DNA of 32,015 nt from Actinomycetes bacterium. GTDB taxonomy: Bacteria; Actinomycetota; Actinomycetes; S36-B12; UBA10799. Location of the stretch: NCBI GenBank assembly GCA_029779995.1, contig JAKOZM010000221.1, positions 1 through 32,015 on the forward strand, written 5' to 3'. Made by a program: the position numbers and the translations under genes. The notes beneath the pieces are model-generated. The model ran no database searches. It had not been told where the DNA came from and was given only the letters and a program-made list of their open reading frames with translations. Positions 1 through 8,225 of this stretch are shown piece after piece. Each line of letters starts with the position of its first letter. The stretch's first letter is position 1.

Positions 1-125
1 GCGTCCATCTCGTTCTGCAGGGCGGAGGCCACTTCGACCGGTTGCAACTCGGACTTGAAGGCCTTCGCGAAGGCGCCGTTCACCGCGCGGTCGACCCGCT
101 GTTCGAAACGATCCAGTAAACCCAC
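1..125 (-). CDS. fhaA: FhaA-like FHA-domain protein, N-terminal fragment
   Basis: This is the first 41 codons of a gene that runs off the left edge. It starts at a GTG (123-125) preceded by a strong Shine-Dalgarno (AGGAGGT on the minus strand, 131-137). The translation begins MGLLDRFEQRVDRAVNG and continues with AFAKAFKSELQPVEVASAL, the N-terminal signature of the DUF3662 domain of actinobacterial FhaA. In that family DUF3662 is followed by a linker and a C-terminal FHA domain that binds phosphothreonine; FhaA works with the Ser/Thr kinases PknA/PknB in controlling peptidoglycan synthesis. In related genomes fhaA heads fhaA-fhaB-pstP-rodA-pbpA-pknA-pknB, so those genes probably lie beyond the edge (inference). 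The FHA domain itself is outside the window. Confidence 0.9.
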   Translation of the reverse strand, partial: MGLLDRFEQRVDRAVNGAFAKAFKSELQPVEVASALQNEMD

Positions 126-203
126 GCCTCACCTCCTGGTTCCACAGTAATCGGTAACAGGTTTTCAGTGTCGCCACGGCGCGGGTGAGGGGCACTGTGG
201 CCG

Positions 204-614
204 TTAGAAGAAGACCCACTTCTTGTAGGCGAAGAAGCGGACGACGGTGGCTACTGCTGTTGCGACTGCCTTGACGATGTTGAGCCACAGTGCCCCGGGC
301 GCCCAGAGCACTTCGGCGGCGACGACCACGGCCTCTATGAAGGCGACGGCGGCGAGGTTGATGCCCGCGAACGCGGCGTACGCATGCCACAGGGATTTGA
401 CCTCGCGGTGGGCGAAGGTCCACTTGTAGTTGCCGACGAAGGCGAAGGTCATGGAGACGAACAGCGCGACGGCATTGGCCGCCCACACCTTCCAGCCGGC
501 CCAGAGCAGACCGTTGAAGAGGGCGAAGTCGATGATCACAGCGAGCACACCGACGACCAGGAAGCCGCCGACTTCTTTGCGCACGGTCGCCTGCTGGGGC
601 GCCGTTGTGGTCAT
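204..614 (-). CDS. GtrA-like small membrane protein
   Basis: A protein of about 136 residues with four predicted membrane helices, matching the GtrA family (PF04138). Family traits include the early glycine- and valine-rich helix, an FVGNYKWTF-type segment after helix 2 and a C-terminal aromatic/lysine end (FFAYKKWVFF). GtrA proteins are thought to help move or present polyprenyl-linked sugars; the mycobacterial member Rv3789 sits beside dprE1/dprE2. I chose the ATG at 612-614; an in-frame TTG at 675-677 would add 21 basic residues of low plausibility. The gene lies between fhaA and a GT2 on the same strand. A role with the GT2 or with the DprE pathway about 25 kb away is inference. Confidence 0.8.
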   Translation of the reverse strand: MTTTAPQQATVRKEVGGFLVVGVLAVIIDFALFNGLLWAGWKVWAANAVALFVSMTFAFVGNYKWTFAHREVKSLWHAYAAFAGINLAAVAFIEAVVVAAEVLWAPGALWLNIVKAVATAVATVVRFFAYKKWVFF

Positions 615-740
615 GGTCGTCACCCTATGGGCAGGTGGTTTGCGAGATCGGATGCGGGTTCTGGCGGCGAGCCTCAACGCGGAGAACAGATCAGAGCACT
701 TGGTGCGTTCCGTATCGCTCAGATCCCGGCTTTACCGAGG

Positions 741-1580
741 TCAGCCCCAGCGGCCCGCCAGCAGGAGGGTGGCCCGGCTGCGCGGGATCGAATGGTGGCG
801 CAGAACCTGACGGAAGCGGCCTACCGCGATCGCTTCCAGTTCCTGGTCGGCGGGCCCGGGTAGTTCCAGCAATCGGTGGGCGCTGACCCGTACCCAGTCC
901 GTGCGCGAACGGAGATCGGGTCGTTGCAGGAACCTGCGCAGGCGGCGTGCGGTCACCGCTCGTAGGCCGTCGCCCACGACCTGCGAAGCGTGTTGGGTGT
1001 AGTCGACCAACGCCTCGTCGATATATGTCAACTCGCCCAGGCGGGCGGCGACCGCGGCCAGCCACTGGTCGTGCCAGCCGCGCAGGGTGGGGGCAGGGAA
1101 GGGCACGGCCGCAGTGCGCACCTGGGGTGAGATCTTCAGGGCGGTACCCGAGACGCAGTTCATGAGCAGCAGGCCGGCCGGGGTCAGGTCCGGGGGCGGG
1201 GGTAGGAACCGGGCGCGCACTGGCATACCCCGTTCGTCCACTACCCGCATGGCGCTGAAGGTGGTTCCGGAGACTGCGAGCATCCGAGCGAGTTTCTCGG
1301 GGTGCCAGTTGTCGTCTTGGTCGCACAGGAAGACCGGGACGTCGTCGGCACGGGCGAGCAGGGTCTCGAAAGCGCGGTAGGGGCCAAGGTGGTCGTGGGG
1401 CGATAGCAGGGTGAAGCGGGGGTCCACGAGCGCCCTGGCTACGGCCGCGCGATCCCGTGACGCGTCGTCAAGAACTAGGCACTGCCAGTCGCGCTCGGTC
1501 TGCGCGATCAGCGAGCGAAGCTGCCGCTCCAGCAGGTCGGGGCGCGGATTGTGGGTCGCTAGCACGATCTGCGCCTTCAC
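741..1580 (-). CDS. Family 2 glycosyltransferase
   Basis: This 279-residue cytoplasmic GT-A enzyme transfers a sugar from a nucleotide donor. The N-terminus (IVLATHNPRPDLLERQLRSL) is the first strand and helix of the GT2 fold. LVLDDAS (about 35-41) is the nucleotide-binding motif and FLCDQDDNW (about 84-92) carries the metal-binding DxD. A later segment with WHDQW (about 168-172) fits the acceptor region. The start is a GTG (1578-1580) with no clear Shine-Dalgarno but a -10-like TAGGGT seven bases upstream. It is divergent from rmlC across 32 bases, so it may use dTDP-rhamnose; donor and acceptor cannot be read from sequence. Confidence 0.85.
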   Translation of the reverse strand: MKAQIVLATHNPRPDLLERQLRSLIAQTERDWQCLVLDDASRDRAAVARALVDPRFTLLSPHDHLGPYRAFETLLARADDVPVFLCDQDDNWHPEKLARMLAVSGTTFSAMRVVDERGMPVRARFLPPPPDLTPAGLLLMNCVSGTALKISPQVRTAAVPFPAPTLRGWHDQWLAAVAARLGELTYIDEALVDYTQHASQVVGDGLRAVTARRLRRFLQRPDLRSRTDWVRVSAHRLLELPGPADQELEAIAVGRFRQVLRHHSIPRSRATLLLAGRWG

Positions 1581-1587
1581 GGGGTCA

Positions 1588-1593
1588 ACCCTA
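1588..1593 (-). promoter_or_regulatory. Candidate -10 box for a leaderless GT2 transcript
   Basis: TAGGGT on the minus strand lies seven bases before the GTG start at 1580, the spacing expected when transcription begins at the start codon. No convincing -35 is visible. A weaker counterpart (TAGAAA, 1601-1606) lies six bases before the rmlC ATG on the other strand. Confidence 0.4.
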
Positions 1594-1612
1594 GTTCCTG
1601 TAGAAATGGGAT

Positions 1613-2212
1613 ATGCAGATCGAGCAACTCTCCATCGAAGGCGCCTACGTCATCACGCCGAAACTGCACGGAGATGCTCGTGGGCTGTTCTTCGAGTGGT
1701 TCAAGGACTCGTCGTTCACCGAATCCGTGGGCCACCCGCTGACTCTCGCGCAGGCGAATTGCTCGGTGTCCTCGAAAGGCACGTTGCGGGGAATCCACTA
1801 TGCCGATGTGCCTCCGGGACAGGCGAAATATGTCACGTGCCTGAGCGGAGCAGTTACGGACGTCATCGTTGACATCCGGGTGGGCTCACCCACCTTTGGC
1901 CGGTGGGAGGCTGTCGAGCTGAACACCGACACTAGGCATTTGGTCTACCTGTCGGAGGGGCTCGGTCACGGTTTTGTGGCGAGGGAGGACAACTCCACTG
2001 TCGTGTACCTCTGCAGCACAAGCTACAACCCCAGTGGCGAACACGAGGTGGATCCGTTTGACCCGGCCATCGGAATCGACTGGGGTATCAGCCGGGAGCA
2101 GGTGTCACTGTCGGCCAAAGATGCCGCGGCCCCGAGGCTTGCCGCAGCGGCGGAGCAGGGGCTGCTGCCGGACTATGAAGCCTGCAAGCAGTTCCGGGTG
2201 AATCTGGCTTAG
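1613..2212 (+). CDS. rmlC: dTDP-4-dehydrorhamnose 3,5-epimerase
   Basis: The 199-residue cupin enzyme epimerises C3 and C5 of dTDP-4-keto-6-deoxyglucose, the third step to dTDP-L-rhamnose. Family landmarks are LRGIHY with catalytic His62, Lys72 in GQAKYVTC, the SPTFGRWE segment (92-99), GHGF with His119, and Tyr132 in VVYLCST. Length is normal for RmlC. It diverges from the GT2 upstream. Its stop TAG overlaps the opposing rmlD stop, so the two genes converge within four bases (2209-2212). The rest of the pathway (rmlD, rmlB, rmlA) follows directly, which makes this copy the functional epimerase; compare the altered paralogue at 24489. Confidence 0.95.
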   Translation: MQIEQLSIEGAYVITPKLHGDARGLFFEWFKDSSFTESVGHPLTLAQANCSVSSKGTLRGIHYADVPPGQAKYVTCLSGAVTDVIVDIRVGSPTFGRWEAVELNTDTRHLVYLSEGLGHGFVAREDNSTVVYLCSTSYNPSGEHEVDPFDPAIGIDWGISREQVSLSAKDAAAPRLAAAAEQGLLPDYEACKQFRVNLA

Positions 2213-3051
2213 GCCATCTCGGCGACGATAAGCGGAAGTGCCTGCTCAAGGGCCTGATCCCACGGTCGCATCTCCGGCAGGCTTGAATCCGCCCACCGTT
2301 CGTGACCCAGCACGCTGTACGGCGGCCGGGGAGCTGGTCGCGGGAACTGGTCAGTGGTCGTGGGTAGCACCCGGCCAGGATCGGCACCGATCAACTCGAA
2401 GATGCGCCGGGTCAACCCGTACCAACTCGTCTGCCCCGAGTTCGTGCCGTGGTAGATCCCGGGCTGGGCGTCTGACTCCCCCAGCAGGATGATCTGCCGC
2501 GCGAGATCACGACTCCAGGTCGGCTGTCCGACTTGGTCGTCAACGACGCTGAGGGTCTCCTTGGTCTGCTCCAAACCGAGCATGGTCTTCACGAAGTTCT
2601 GCCCGTGCACGCCGTACAGCCACGCGGTGCGCACGATGTAGGCCTCCGGGTGCCTGGATACGGCCTGCTCCCCGCGGAGTTTGGTGCGTCCGTACGCGCT
2701 GGCGGGGGCCGGTTCGGCAGATTCCGCGTAAGGGCTCGTCGCCGAACCGTCGAACACGTAGTCGGTGGACACGTGGATCAGGCGCGCCTGCGACGCGGCT
2801 TCGGCGATGTTCGCGGGCCCAAGGCCGTTGACCATGTCCGCACGCGCTTCATCGCTTTCGGCGGCGTCCACCGCCGTGTACGCCGCGCAGTTCACGATCA
2901 CATCTGGGTTCAGGTCGTACACGGCGTCCGACACCGAGTCGACGTCGGTGATGTCGATGTCCGGTACGTCCAGGCCGACCGCGCCGTCCCCGAGCAGGTC
3001 CATGAGGTCGGTCCCTAACTGACCCCGCGATCCGATCACCAGCCACGTCAT
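2209..3051 (-). CDS. rmlD: dTDP-4-dehydrorhamnose reductase
   Basis: A 280-residue extended-SDR enzyme that uses NAD(P)H for the last step, dTDP-4-keto-L-rhamnose to dTDP-L-rhamnose. The cofactor-binding glycine motif is GSRGQLG (7-13), followed by NCAAYTAVDAAE (54-65), STDYVFDG (95-102) and the catalytic Tyr-Lys pair in YGRTK (120-124). I chose the ATG at 3049-3051 because it overlaps the rmlB stop as ATGA (3048-3051), indicating translational coupling, and because it puts the Rossmann strand at the N-terminus. The longer frame to 3078 lies inside rmlB. It converges with rmlC and shares the last four bases. Confidence 0.95.
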   Translation of the reverse strand: MTWLVIGSRGQLGTDLMDLLGDGAVGLDVPDIDITDVDSVSDAVYDLNPDVIVNCAAYTAVDAAESDEARADMVNGLGPANIAEAASQARLIHVSTDYVFDGSATSPYAESAEPAPASAYGRTKLRGEQAVSRHPEAYIVRTAWLYGVHGQNFVKTMLGLEQTKETLSVVDDQVGQPTWSRDLARQIILLGESDAQPGIYHGTNSGQTSWYGLTRRIFELIGADPGRVLPTTTDQFPRPAPRPPYSVLGHERWADSSLPEMRPWDQALEQALPLIVAEMA

Positions 3052-4025
3052 GAGGTGCCTTTGAGCGGGCGCCACCATGCCTCGTTGTCCCGGTACCAGT
3101 CAATCGTCGCCGCCAGGCCGTCATCGAAGCTCACCTCAGGCTTATACCCCAACTGCGAGGAGATCTTCCCGATGTCGACCGAGTACCGGCGATCGTGACC
3201 CTTCCGGTCCTCGACCGGACGGATCATGTCCTCGCCCGCGCCCATCGCGTCCAGCAGGCGGTACGTGAGGTCCTTGTTCGTCAACTCCGTGCCGCCACCG
3301 ATGTTGTAGATCTCTCCTGCACGCCCGCCATCAAGCACAAGCTGAATCCCCCGGCAGTGGTCGTCAACATGCAACCAGTCGCGGATGTTGAGGCCGTCGC
3401 CGTACAGCGGCACCTGCAGCCCGTCCATCAGGTTCGTCACGAAGAGCGGAATGACCTTCTCGGGGAACTGGTACGGCCCGTAGTTGTTCGAGCAGCGGGT
3501 GATGACGACGTCGAGCCCGAACGTGCGGAAGTAGGAGCGGGCCAGCAGGTCTGAGGAGGCTTTGGAGGCTGAGTAGGGAGAGTTCGGCGCCAGCGGGAAA
3601 TCCTCGCGCCAGGAGCCCTCATCGATGGATCCGTACACCTCGTCCGTGGAGACGTGGACGAACCGCTGCACGCCACCGTTGAGGGCGGCCTGCAGGAGCT
3701 TCTGGGTACCCAGCACGTTGGTCAGGACGAAGTCGCTGGCACCTGTGATCGAACGGTCGACGTGGGACTCCGCCGCGAAATGCACGATGGCGTCATGGCC
3801 GGGCACGAGGTCGGCTAGGAGGTCCCCATCGCAGATGTCGCCCTCGACGAAGGTATAGCGCTCGTTGCCGGCGACCGGGTCGAGGTTTGCGCGAACACCG
3901 GCGTATGTGAGTTTGTCGAGGACGGTCACCGTGGTGTCGGTATGGCCGGGGTAGGCGCCAGACAGCATGCGGCGTACGAAGTTCGAGCCGATGAAACCGG
4001 CGGCGCCGGTCACGAGTAGCTTCAC
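3048..4025 (-). CDS. rmlB: dTDP-glucose 4,6-dehydratase
   Basis: A 325-residue NAD-dependent extended SDR that converts dTDP-glucose to dTDP-4-keto-6-deoxyglucose. Visible motifs are TGAAGFIG (6-13) for [14 protein letters not shown] (82-92), the catalytic Thr-Asp-Glu in VSTDEVYG (125-132) and Tyr151/Lys155 in [14 protein letters not shown] and NIRDW further along are typical substrate-pocket segments. It starts at GTG (4023-4025) after an AAGGAGC Shine-Dalgarno. A possible -10 (TACCGT, 4049-4054, minus) lies in the 71-base divergent gap shared with rmlA. It is the first gene of the rmlB-rmlD pair, coupled by ATGA. Confidence 0.96.
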   Translation of the reverse strand: MKLLVTGAAGFIGSNFVRRMLSGAYPGHTDTTVTVLDKLTYAGVRANLDPVAGNERYTFVEGDICDGDLLADLVPGHDAIVHFAAESHVDRSITGASDFVLTNVLGTQKLLQAALNGGVQRFVHVSTDEVYGSIDEGSWREDFPLAPNSPYSASKASSDLLARSYFRTFGLDVVITRCSNNYGPYQFPEKVIPLFVTNLMDGLQVPLYGDGLNIRDWLHVDDHCRGIQLVLDGGRAGEIYNIGGGTELTNKDLTYRLLDAMGAGEDMIRPVEDRKGHDRRYSVDIGKISSQLGYKPEVSFDDGLAATIDWYRDNEAWWRPLKGTS

Positions 4026-4084
4026 GAATGCTCCTTATCGTCCTCACCACGGTAGCGGTGCCCCGAGTTCGGTTCGGTTGCCCA

Positions 4085-4090
4085 TACACT
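4085..4090 (+). promoter_or_regulatory. Candidate -10 box for leaderless rmlA
   Basis: TACACT ends six bases before the rmlA GTG at 4097. There is no Shine-Dalgarno in front of that GTG, so the transcript probably begins at or next to the start codon. The -35 side is not canonical. Confidence 0.45.
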
Positions 4091-4096
4091 CGGCGT

Positions 4097-4963
4097 GTGA
4101 AAGGAATTGTGCTTGCCGGCGGTACCGGGTCGCGACTGTGGCCCATCACCCGGGGCGTCAGCAAGCAGTTACTCCCCGTCTACGACAAGCCTATGATCCA
4201 CTACCCGATTAGTACCCTTATGGCTGCGGGTCTGCGGGAGATTCTCATCATTACGACACCTGAGGATCAGCCGGCCTTTCAACGGCTCCTCGGAGACGGT
4301 AATGAGTTAGGAATGCGCTTCTCGTACGTGGTGCAGCCCGCTCCGGAGGGCTTGGCCCAAGCGTTCCTGCTGGGTGAAAGCTTCCTCGCGGGTGACGCAA
4401 CCGCTTTGGTGTTGGGTGACAACGTCTTTCATGGCCCTGGCCTCGGTACACAGTTGCGTACTCTTACCGATGTGACGGGCGGTCATGTCTTCGCCTACTC
4501 GGTCTCGAACCCTTCGGACTACGGCGTCGTCGAGTTCGACTCTGAAGGGAACGCCATATCTCTGGAGGAGAAGCCTGCACGTCCCAAGAGCCGCTATGCA
4601 GTGCCAGGACTCTATTTCTACGGTTCGGATGTCGTCGAAGTGGCTAAGGAGATTACGCCCAGCGCTCGGGGCGAGCTCGAGATCACGGCAGTCAATGAGT
4701 GGTATCTCCAGCGGGGCCAGCTGACAGTGACAGTCCTGCAGCGAGGCACTGCCTGGCTGGACACTGGTTCCTTCGAGTCCCTGCATGACGCCAGTGAGTA
4801 TGTGCGGGTCCTCGAGCGCCGCCAGGGAATGAAGGTCGGATGCCTGGAGGAGTTGGCCTGGCGGAATGGTTGGATCGATGACGAGCAGTTGCAGTTCCTT
4901 GGTGCGGAGTTGCGCAAGAGCGGGTATGGCGAGTACCTATTGAACCTCCTTTCTGAGCGGTGA
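4097..4963 (+). CDS. rmlA: Glucose-1-phosphate thymidylyltransferase
   Basis: The 288-residue nucleotidyltransferase joins dTTP and glucose-1-phosphate to give dTDP-glucose, the first committed step to rhamnose, and is usually feedback-inhibited by dTDP-rhamnose. The N-terminal [15 protein letters not shown] is the nucleotide-binding signature. [16 protein letters not shown] follows, and VLGDNVFHG carries a metal-binding Asp. [28 protein letters not shown] and [10 protein letters not shown] are further RmlA blocks. I chose the GTG at 4097 because the conserved protein begins there; upstream residues in the frame are not family-like. It diverges from rmlB. Its codons look a little less GC-rich than the neighbours by eye, but this was not counted. 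Confidence 0.96.
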   Translation: MKGIVLAGGTGSRLWPITRGVSKQLLPVYDKPMIHYPISTLMAAGLREILIITTPEDQPAFQRLLGDGNELGMRFSYVVQPAPEGLAQAFLLGESFLAGDATALVLGDNVFHGPGLGTQLRTLTDVTGGHVFAYSVSNPSDYGVVEFDSEGNAISLEEKPARPKSRYAVPGLYFYGSDVVEVAKEITPSARGELEITAVNEWYLQRGQLTVTVLQRGTAWLDTGSFESLHDASEYVRVLERRQGMKVGCLEELAWRNGWIDDEQLQFLGAELRKSGYGEYLLNLLSER

Positions 4964-5003
4964 GGCCCCAGAGGTGCACCGCGGCGGGGGCGGCGGCGGG
5001 CAC

Positions 5004-5009
5004 TACAGT
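5004..5009 (+). promoter_or_regulatory. Candidate -10 box upstream of the exporter operon
   Basis: TACAGT lies seven bases before a GTG (5017) that opens a six-codon reading frame. It would be the promoter of the wzm-wzt operon. A run of G/C just upstream (4979-5000) lacks a -35 match. Confidence 0.4.
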
Positions 5010-5016
5010 TGCGCCT

Positions 5017-5037
5017 GTGAAGTGTGTTCAGCGATGA
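5017..5037 (+). CDS. Possible six-codon leader ORF coupled to wzm
   Basis: GTG at 5017 opens a frame encoding MKCVQR and stops at TGA 5035-5037. That TGA overlaps the chosen wzm ATG (5034-5036) as ATGA. The GTG sits seven bases after TACAGT, as in leaderless transcripts elsewhere in this window. If translated, it would deliver terminating ribosomes to the wzm start, which has no good Shine-Dalgarno. The frame is tiny and could be chance. Confidence 0.25.
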   Translation: MKCVQR

Positions 5038-5879
5038 GTGGAACGCTGCGTGAAGGCTCAGCGCCAACCGGCCCAGGGATGAAGAGCTTATGGGCTTATA
5101 GGTTCCTGATCCTCAACTTCGCGCGTCGGGACCTGAAGGCCCGATTCAAAGGAACTGCACTCGGTTGGCTGTGGGCCCTTGCTGTCCCGATCACTACTGT
5201 CATCATCTACTCCGTAGTGTTCTCGCTTGTCTTCCGCGCCCAGCCACCACCCATGGGCAACGGCGAGGCTGGGTCGTACGCGGTCTGGTTGTTGGTAGCA
5301 CTAGTGCCGTGGGGCTTCTTTCTCAACGCCATGAATTTGGCTCCGGTGACGCTGCTGGCGAGCGGATCGCTGATCCAGAAGGTGTTCATTCCTGCCTACG
5401 TTCCGGCGGTTGCTTCCTCCCTCGCCGTTCTCGTCCAAAGCGGCATCGAACTGGCCGTGGTCGCGATGCTGCTCATCGTGTTGGGAAACGTGTCCGCTAC
5501 CTTCTTGCTGCTTCCCATATGGATCCTGCTATTTGTCGCCTTTACTATTGCTCTGTCAACAACGGTGGCCATCCTGAACGTGTATATGCGGGACCTGGCG
5601 CAGTTGGTGTCCGTGGTGCTTCAAATGCTGTTCTTCGTGACTCCCATACTCTACCCCGCGAGCCTCATCCCGGAGGAGTGGAAAGGGATTCCGGTGCGTG
5701 CGATATTCGAGTTGAACCCGCTCGCCTCCTTCATCGGCGCGGAGCGGGGCCTGCTTTACAGTTTGCAGGTGCCCTCCGCATCCGTCTGGTTGACCATGCT
5801 CGCTTGGACGTCAGTGTCACTCATTGTCCTGCGATGGGTGTATCAGCGCTGGGGTCTTGACGTGAGTGAGTCGATCTGA
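5034..5879 (+). CDS. wzm: ABC-2 polysaccharide export permease (Wzm-like)
   Basis: A 281-residue integral membrane protein with about six helices, the permease half of an ABC transporter that moves lipid-linked polysaccharide across the membrane. FARRDLKARFKGTALGWLW near residues 30-48 is the amphipathic gate segment seen in Wzm/TagG-type permeases, and TPILYPASLIPEEWKG followed by NPLASFI lies between the last helices. I chose the ATG at 5034; an alternative ATG at 5079 would remove 15 non-conserved residues. Its stop overlaps the wzt start by one base (TGATG at 5877-5881), so the two transporter subunits are made together. Confidence 0.9.
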   Translation: MSGTLREGSAPTGPGMKSLWAYRFLILNFARRDLKARFKGTALGWLWALAVPITTVIIYSVVFSLVFRAQPPPMGNGEAGSYAVWLLVALVPWGFFLNAMNLAPVTLLASGSLIQKVFIPAYVPAVASSLAVLVQSGIELAVVAMLLIVLGNVSATFLLLPIWILLFVAFTIALSTTVAILNVYMRDLAQLVSVVLQMLFFVTPILYPASLIPEEWKGIPVRAIFELNPLASFIGAERGLLYSLQVPSASVWLTMLAWTSVSLIVLRWVYQRWGLDVSESI

Positions 5880-7108
5880 TGGCGAATCTGGCCATCAGTG
5901 TGGACGGAGTGAGCAAACGGTTCATCATCAACCCGCACCGCCGCACATCGCTGAAGGAGCGCGTCGTGCGAGGCAGTTCCAAAGCCGACCGACATGAGTT
6001 CTGGGCTTTGCGGGACATTTCCTTTTCCGTCCCGCAGGGTGTGACACTAGGTTTGGTGGGCTCCAACGGGTCGGGCAAGTCGACGGCCCTGAAAGTGATC
6101 TCTGGGATCTACCGGCCCACGTCCGGCTCAGTGCGGGTCAACGGGCGATTGTCCGCGCTCCTCGAGCTTGGCGCGGGCTTTCATGGCGAGTTGACCGGCC
6201 GGGAGAACATCGATCTGAATGCCTCTATCCTGGGCCTATCCCCGCGGGAGATTGCCCAGGTCTCGGACAAGATCGTGGAATTCGCCGAGATTGGGGACTT
6301 CATTGATGCCCCGGTCAAGGTGTACTCCTCCGGCATGTTCGTCCGTCTAGGCTTCGCTGTGGCCGTGAACGTCAAACCGGACGTCCTCGTGGTTGACGAA
6401 GTGATTGCGGTGGGCGACGAGCGGTTTCAGCGTAAGTGTTTCGACCACCTCTTCGAGATGCGCCGCTCTGGCGCCACGATAGTCGTCGTGAGCCACGCGA
6501 TGTCACTTATGGAGGATGTCTGCGATGAGGTGCTTTGGCTGGACTCGGGAGAGATAAAGGCACGCGGGGAATCCCGGGCGGTAGTCCGCGAGTACCTGGC
6601 TGACGTCAACGCTGGGGAGGCTGCCAGAGAGGGCGAGAGCATCAACGATTCCGGGCGGCGGGGCAGCGGTGAGATTCGGGTGAAGGATGTCAAGTGGTCT
6701 GCGGATGAGGGGCCTTTCGAGCGGGCGCCGGTCGTTGCCGGGCAACGGGTCACGTTCCGGATCGAGTACGAGGCGGTCGCCGATTTGGGGAACGCCGTGT
6801 TCGGTCTCGGCTTTATCAATGAGGCGGGCATCTCGGTGGCCGGACCCAACTCTGGATCCACTAAGAGATGGTCCGTGCAAAAGGGTCGCGGGTTCGTGCA
6901 CTTCACGGTGGACAGGCTCCTTCTGCAGCCGGCGGAGTTCGGGATCTCTGCCGCTATTGTCGATAGGGCACATGTCTTTGACTACGTGGACCGGGCCTAC
7001 CAGTTCCGGGTGAGATCCAGTGGCAGTGATGAACCCGGTCTGGTGCAGATGCCGGGGACATGGGACCTGGTACCGACTGGCGAAAGGATGCAGCGTGATC
7101 TTCGATGA
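5879..7108 (+). CDS. wzt: ABC exporter ATPase with C-terminal cargo-binding region (Wzt-like)
   Basis: A 409-residue ATPase that powers Wzm. Walker A is GSNGSGKST (61-69), the signature is YSSGM (149-153), Walker B is VLVVDE (169-174) and the switch His is 206. GAGFHGELTGRENI (98-111) is typical of the polysaccharide/teichoic acid exporter group. The ATPase ends near residue 245; residues of about 255-400 form a second domain resembling the Wzt C-terminal beta-sandwich, which in E. coli O9a and related systems binds the modified non-reducing end of the chain. The next gene is a methyltransferase whose start overlaps this gene by 14 bases. Sequence identity of the C-terminal domain to known Wzt-C cannot be judged here. 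Confidence 0.9.
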   Translation: MANLAISVDGVSKRFIINPHRRTSLKERVVRGSSKADRHEFWALRDISFSVPQGVTLGLVGSNGSGKSTALKVISGIYRPTSGSVRVNGRLSALLELGAGFHGELTGRENIDLNASILGLSPREIAQVSDKIVEFAEIGDFIDAPVKVYSSGMFVRLGFAVAVNVKPDVLVVDEVIAVGDERFQRKCFDHLFEMRRSGATIVVVSHAMSLMEDVCDEVLWLDSGEIKARGESRAVVREYLADVNAGEAAREGESINDSGRRGSGEIRVKDVKWSADEGPFERAPVVAGQRVTFRIEYEAVADLGNAVFGLGFINEAGISVAGPNSGSTKRWSVQKGRGFVHFTVDRLLLQPAEFGISAAIVDRAHVFDYVDRAYQFRVRSSGSDEPGLVQMPGTWDLVPTGERMQRDLR

Positions 7109-8225
7109 GGAGACCGGGCAGACGGTCCTGTACGCCCTTGCCGGTGGTTATCTCGACCGGGCCGCCAGCCTTGCGTTCGAGAAGGCAGATGTCCCCCAGG
7201 AACAGCGGGAGGATCTCGCCGCGCTCTTCCTCGCAGCCCCATCGGTCGCGGAGGCGGCGCGCGCATTTGGGGATTGGTTGAGGGCTTGTGGTGGCGAAAA
7301 GTGGATGATCAACCAGAGCTATCGGATCTGTTTCTATCGGGGCCATTGGTGGCAGAAACAGGCGCAGTCGCCCATGACCCGCTTCTTCTTCGGAAATAAG
7401 GCCGGCCGGCCGCTGGACAAGTGGCCACACTACTTTCCGATCTACGAGCGGTATCTCTCCCGTTTTGTGGGATCGAATGTCCGAGTCCTCGAGATCGGTG
7501 TTTTCCGGGGTGGGGGGATCGATCTGCTAGCCGACTATTTGGGCCCGGCAGCGCACCTTGTGGGTTTTGACATTGATCCAACAGCCAGGGATCTCACCGA
7601 TCCCAGGTTCCCGGTGGTCATTGGCGATCAGGCCAACCCGGCGGACCTGGCGAGGGTCCAGGAGGAGCACGGCCCGTTCGACGTGATTATCGACGACGGC
7701 GGCCATACGGTGAACCAACAGATAACCTCAGCGGAGGTGCTCTTTCCATTGCTCAACGATGCTGGGGTGTACCTCATTGAAGACGTGCACACTTCGTACT
7801 GGGATGAGTACCGGGATGCCGGAGCCGTAAGCCTGCTGGACTGGGCGCGCGAGCGGCTAGACGACCTCAACGCATATCACTTCTCCGAGCAAGAGCAACT
7901 TACGGTATGGCAACTGCACCTGCGAGCTGTCCACGTTTTCGACAGCATCGTTGTCATGGAGAAGGACATCTCGTATCCGCCCTTCAGCGAACTGGTGGGC
8001 ACAAAGGAGTTTGCGCTGCCTACCCGCGAAAGAGAGAGCGTCGACCTAGAACTGCTGGCAACCCGCGATGCGGCCGTGGTGCAGCGGGATCAGGCGCGCC
8101 GGGAGTCAGAAGCGCTACGCGCCGACCTTGACCGGATGACCCAGCAATTGGCCGAGTTGCGCACGAGCCGGAGTTGGCGTTTCACAGCGCCGATGCGGCG
8201 CTGGCTCGGGACGTCCGACGAATGA
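7095..8225 (+). CDS. Class I SAM-dependent methyltransferase with coiled-coil tail
   Basis: A 376-residue protein. Residues 131-141 (VLEIGVFRGGG) form the SAM-binding motif I and GFDIDP (157-162) the acidic loop. IIDDGGH (198-204) resembles the metal-binding motif of MycE-like sugar O-methyltransferases, and LIEDVHTSYW (227-236) follows. Residues of about 311-356 are rich in Glu, Arg, Ala and Leu with heptad spacing, so a coiled coil is likely. The end (TSRSWRFTAPMRRW, 357-370) is a basic, aromatic motif often found at ends of polysaccharide-assembly proteins. I chose the GTG at 7095 because AAAGGA lies seven bases before it. It overlaps wzt by 14 bases and the next gene by ATGA. A role as chain-capping enzyme is inference. 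Confidence 0.8.
   Translation: MIFDEETGQTVLYALAGGYLDRAASLAFEKADVPQEQREDLAALFLAAPSVAEAARAFGDWLRACGGEKWMINQSYRICFYRGHWWQKQAQSPMTRFFFGNKAGRPLDKWPHYFPIYERYLSRFVGSNVRVLEIGVFRGGGIDLLADYLGPAAHLVGFDIDPTARDLTDPRFPVVIGDQANPADLARVQEEHGPFDVIIDDGGHTVNQQITSAEVLFPLLNDAGVYLIEDVHTSYWDEYRDAGAVSLLDWARERLDDLNAYHFSEQEQLTVWQLHLRAVHVFDSIVVMEKDISYPPFSELVGTKEFALPTRERESVDLELLATRDAAVVQRDQARRESEALRADLDRMTQQLAELRTSRSWRFTAPMRRWLGTSDE

Noticed and set aside
126..203. A tRNA gene near fhaA, as found in some actinobacteria
   Set aside because: No cloverleaf or T-loop sequence (GGTTCGAATCC-like) is present between fhaA and gtrA.
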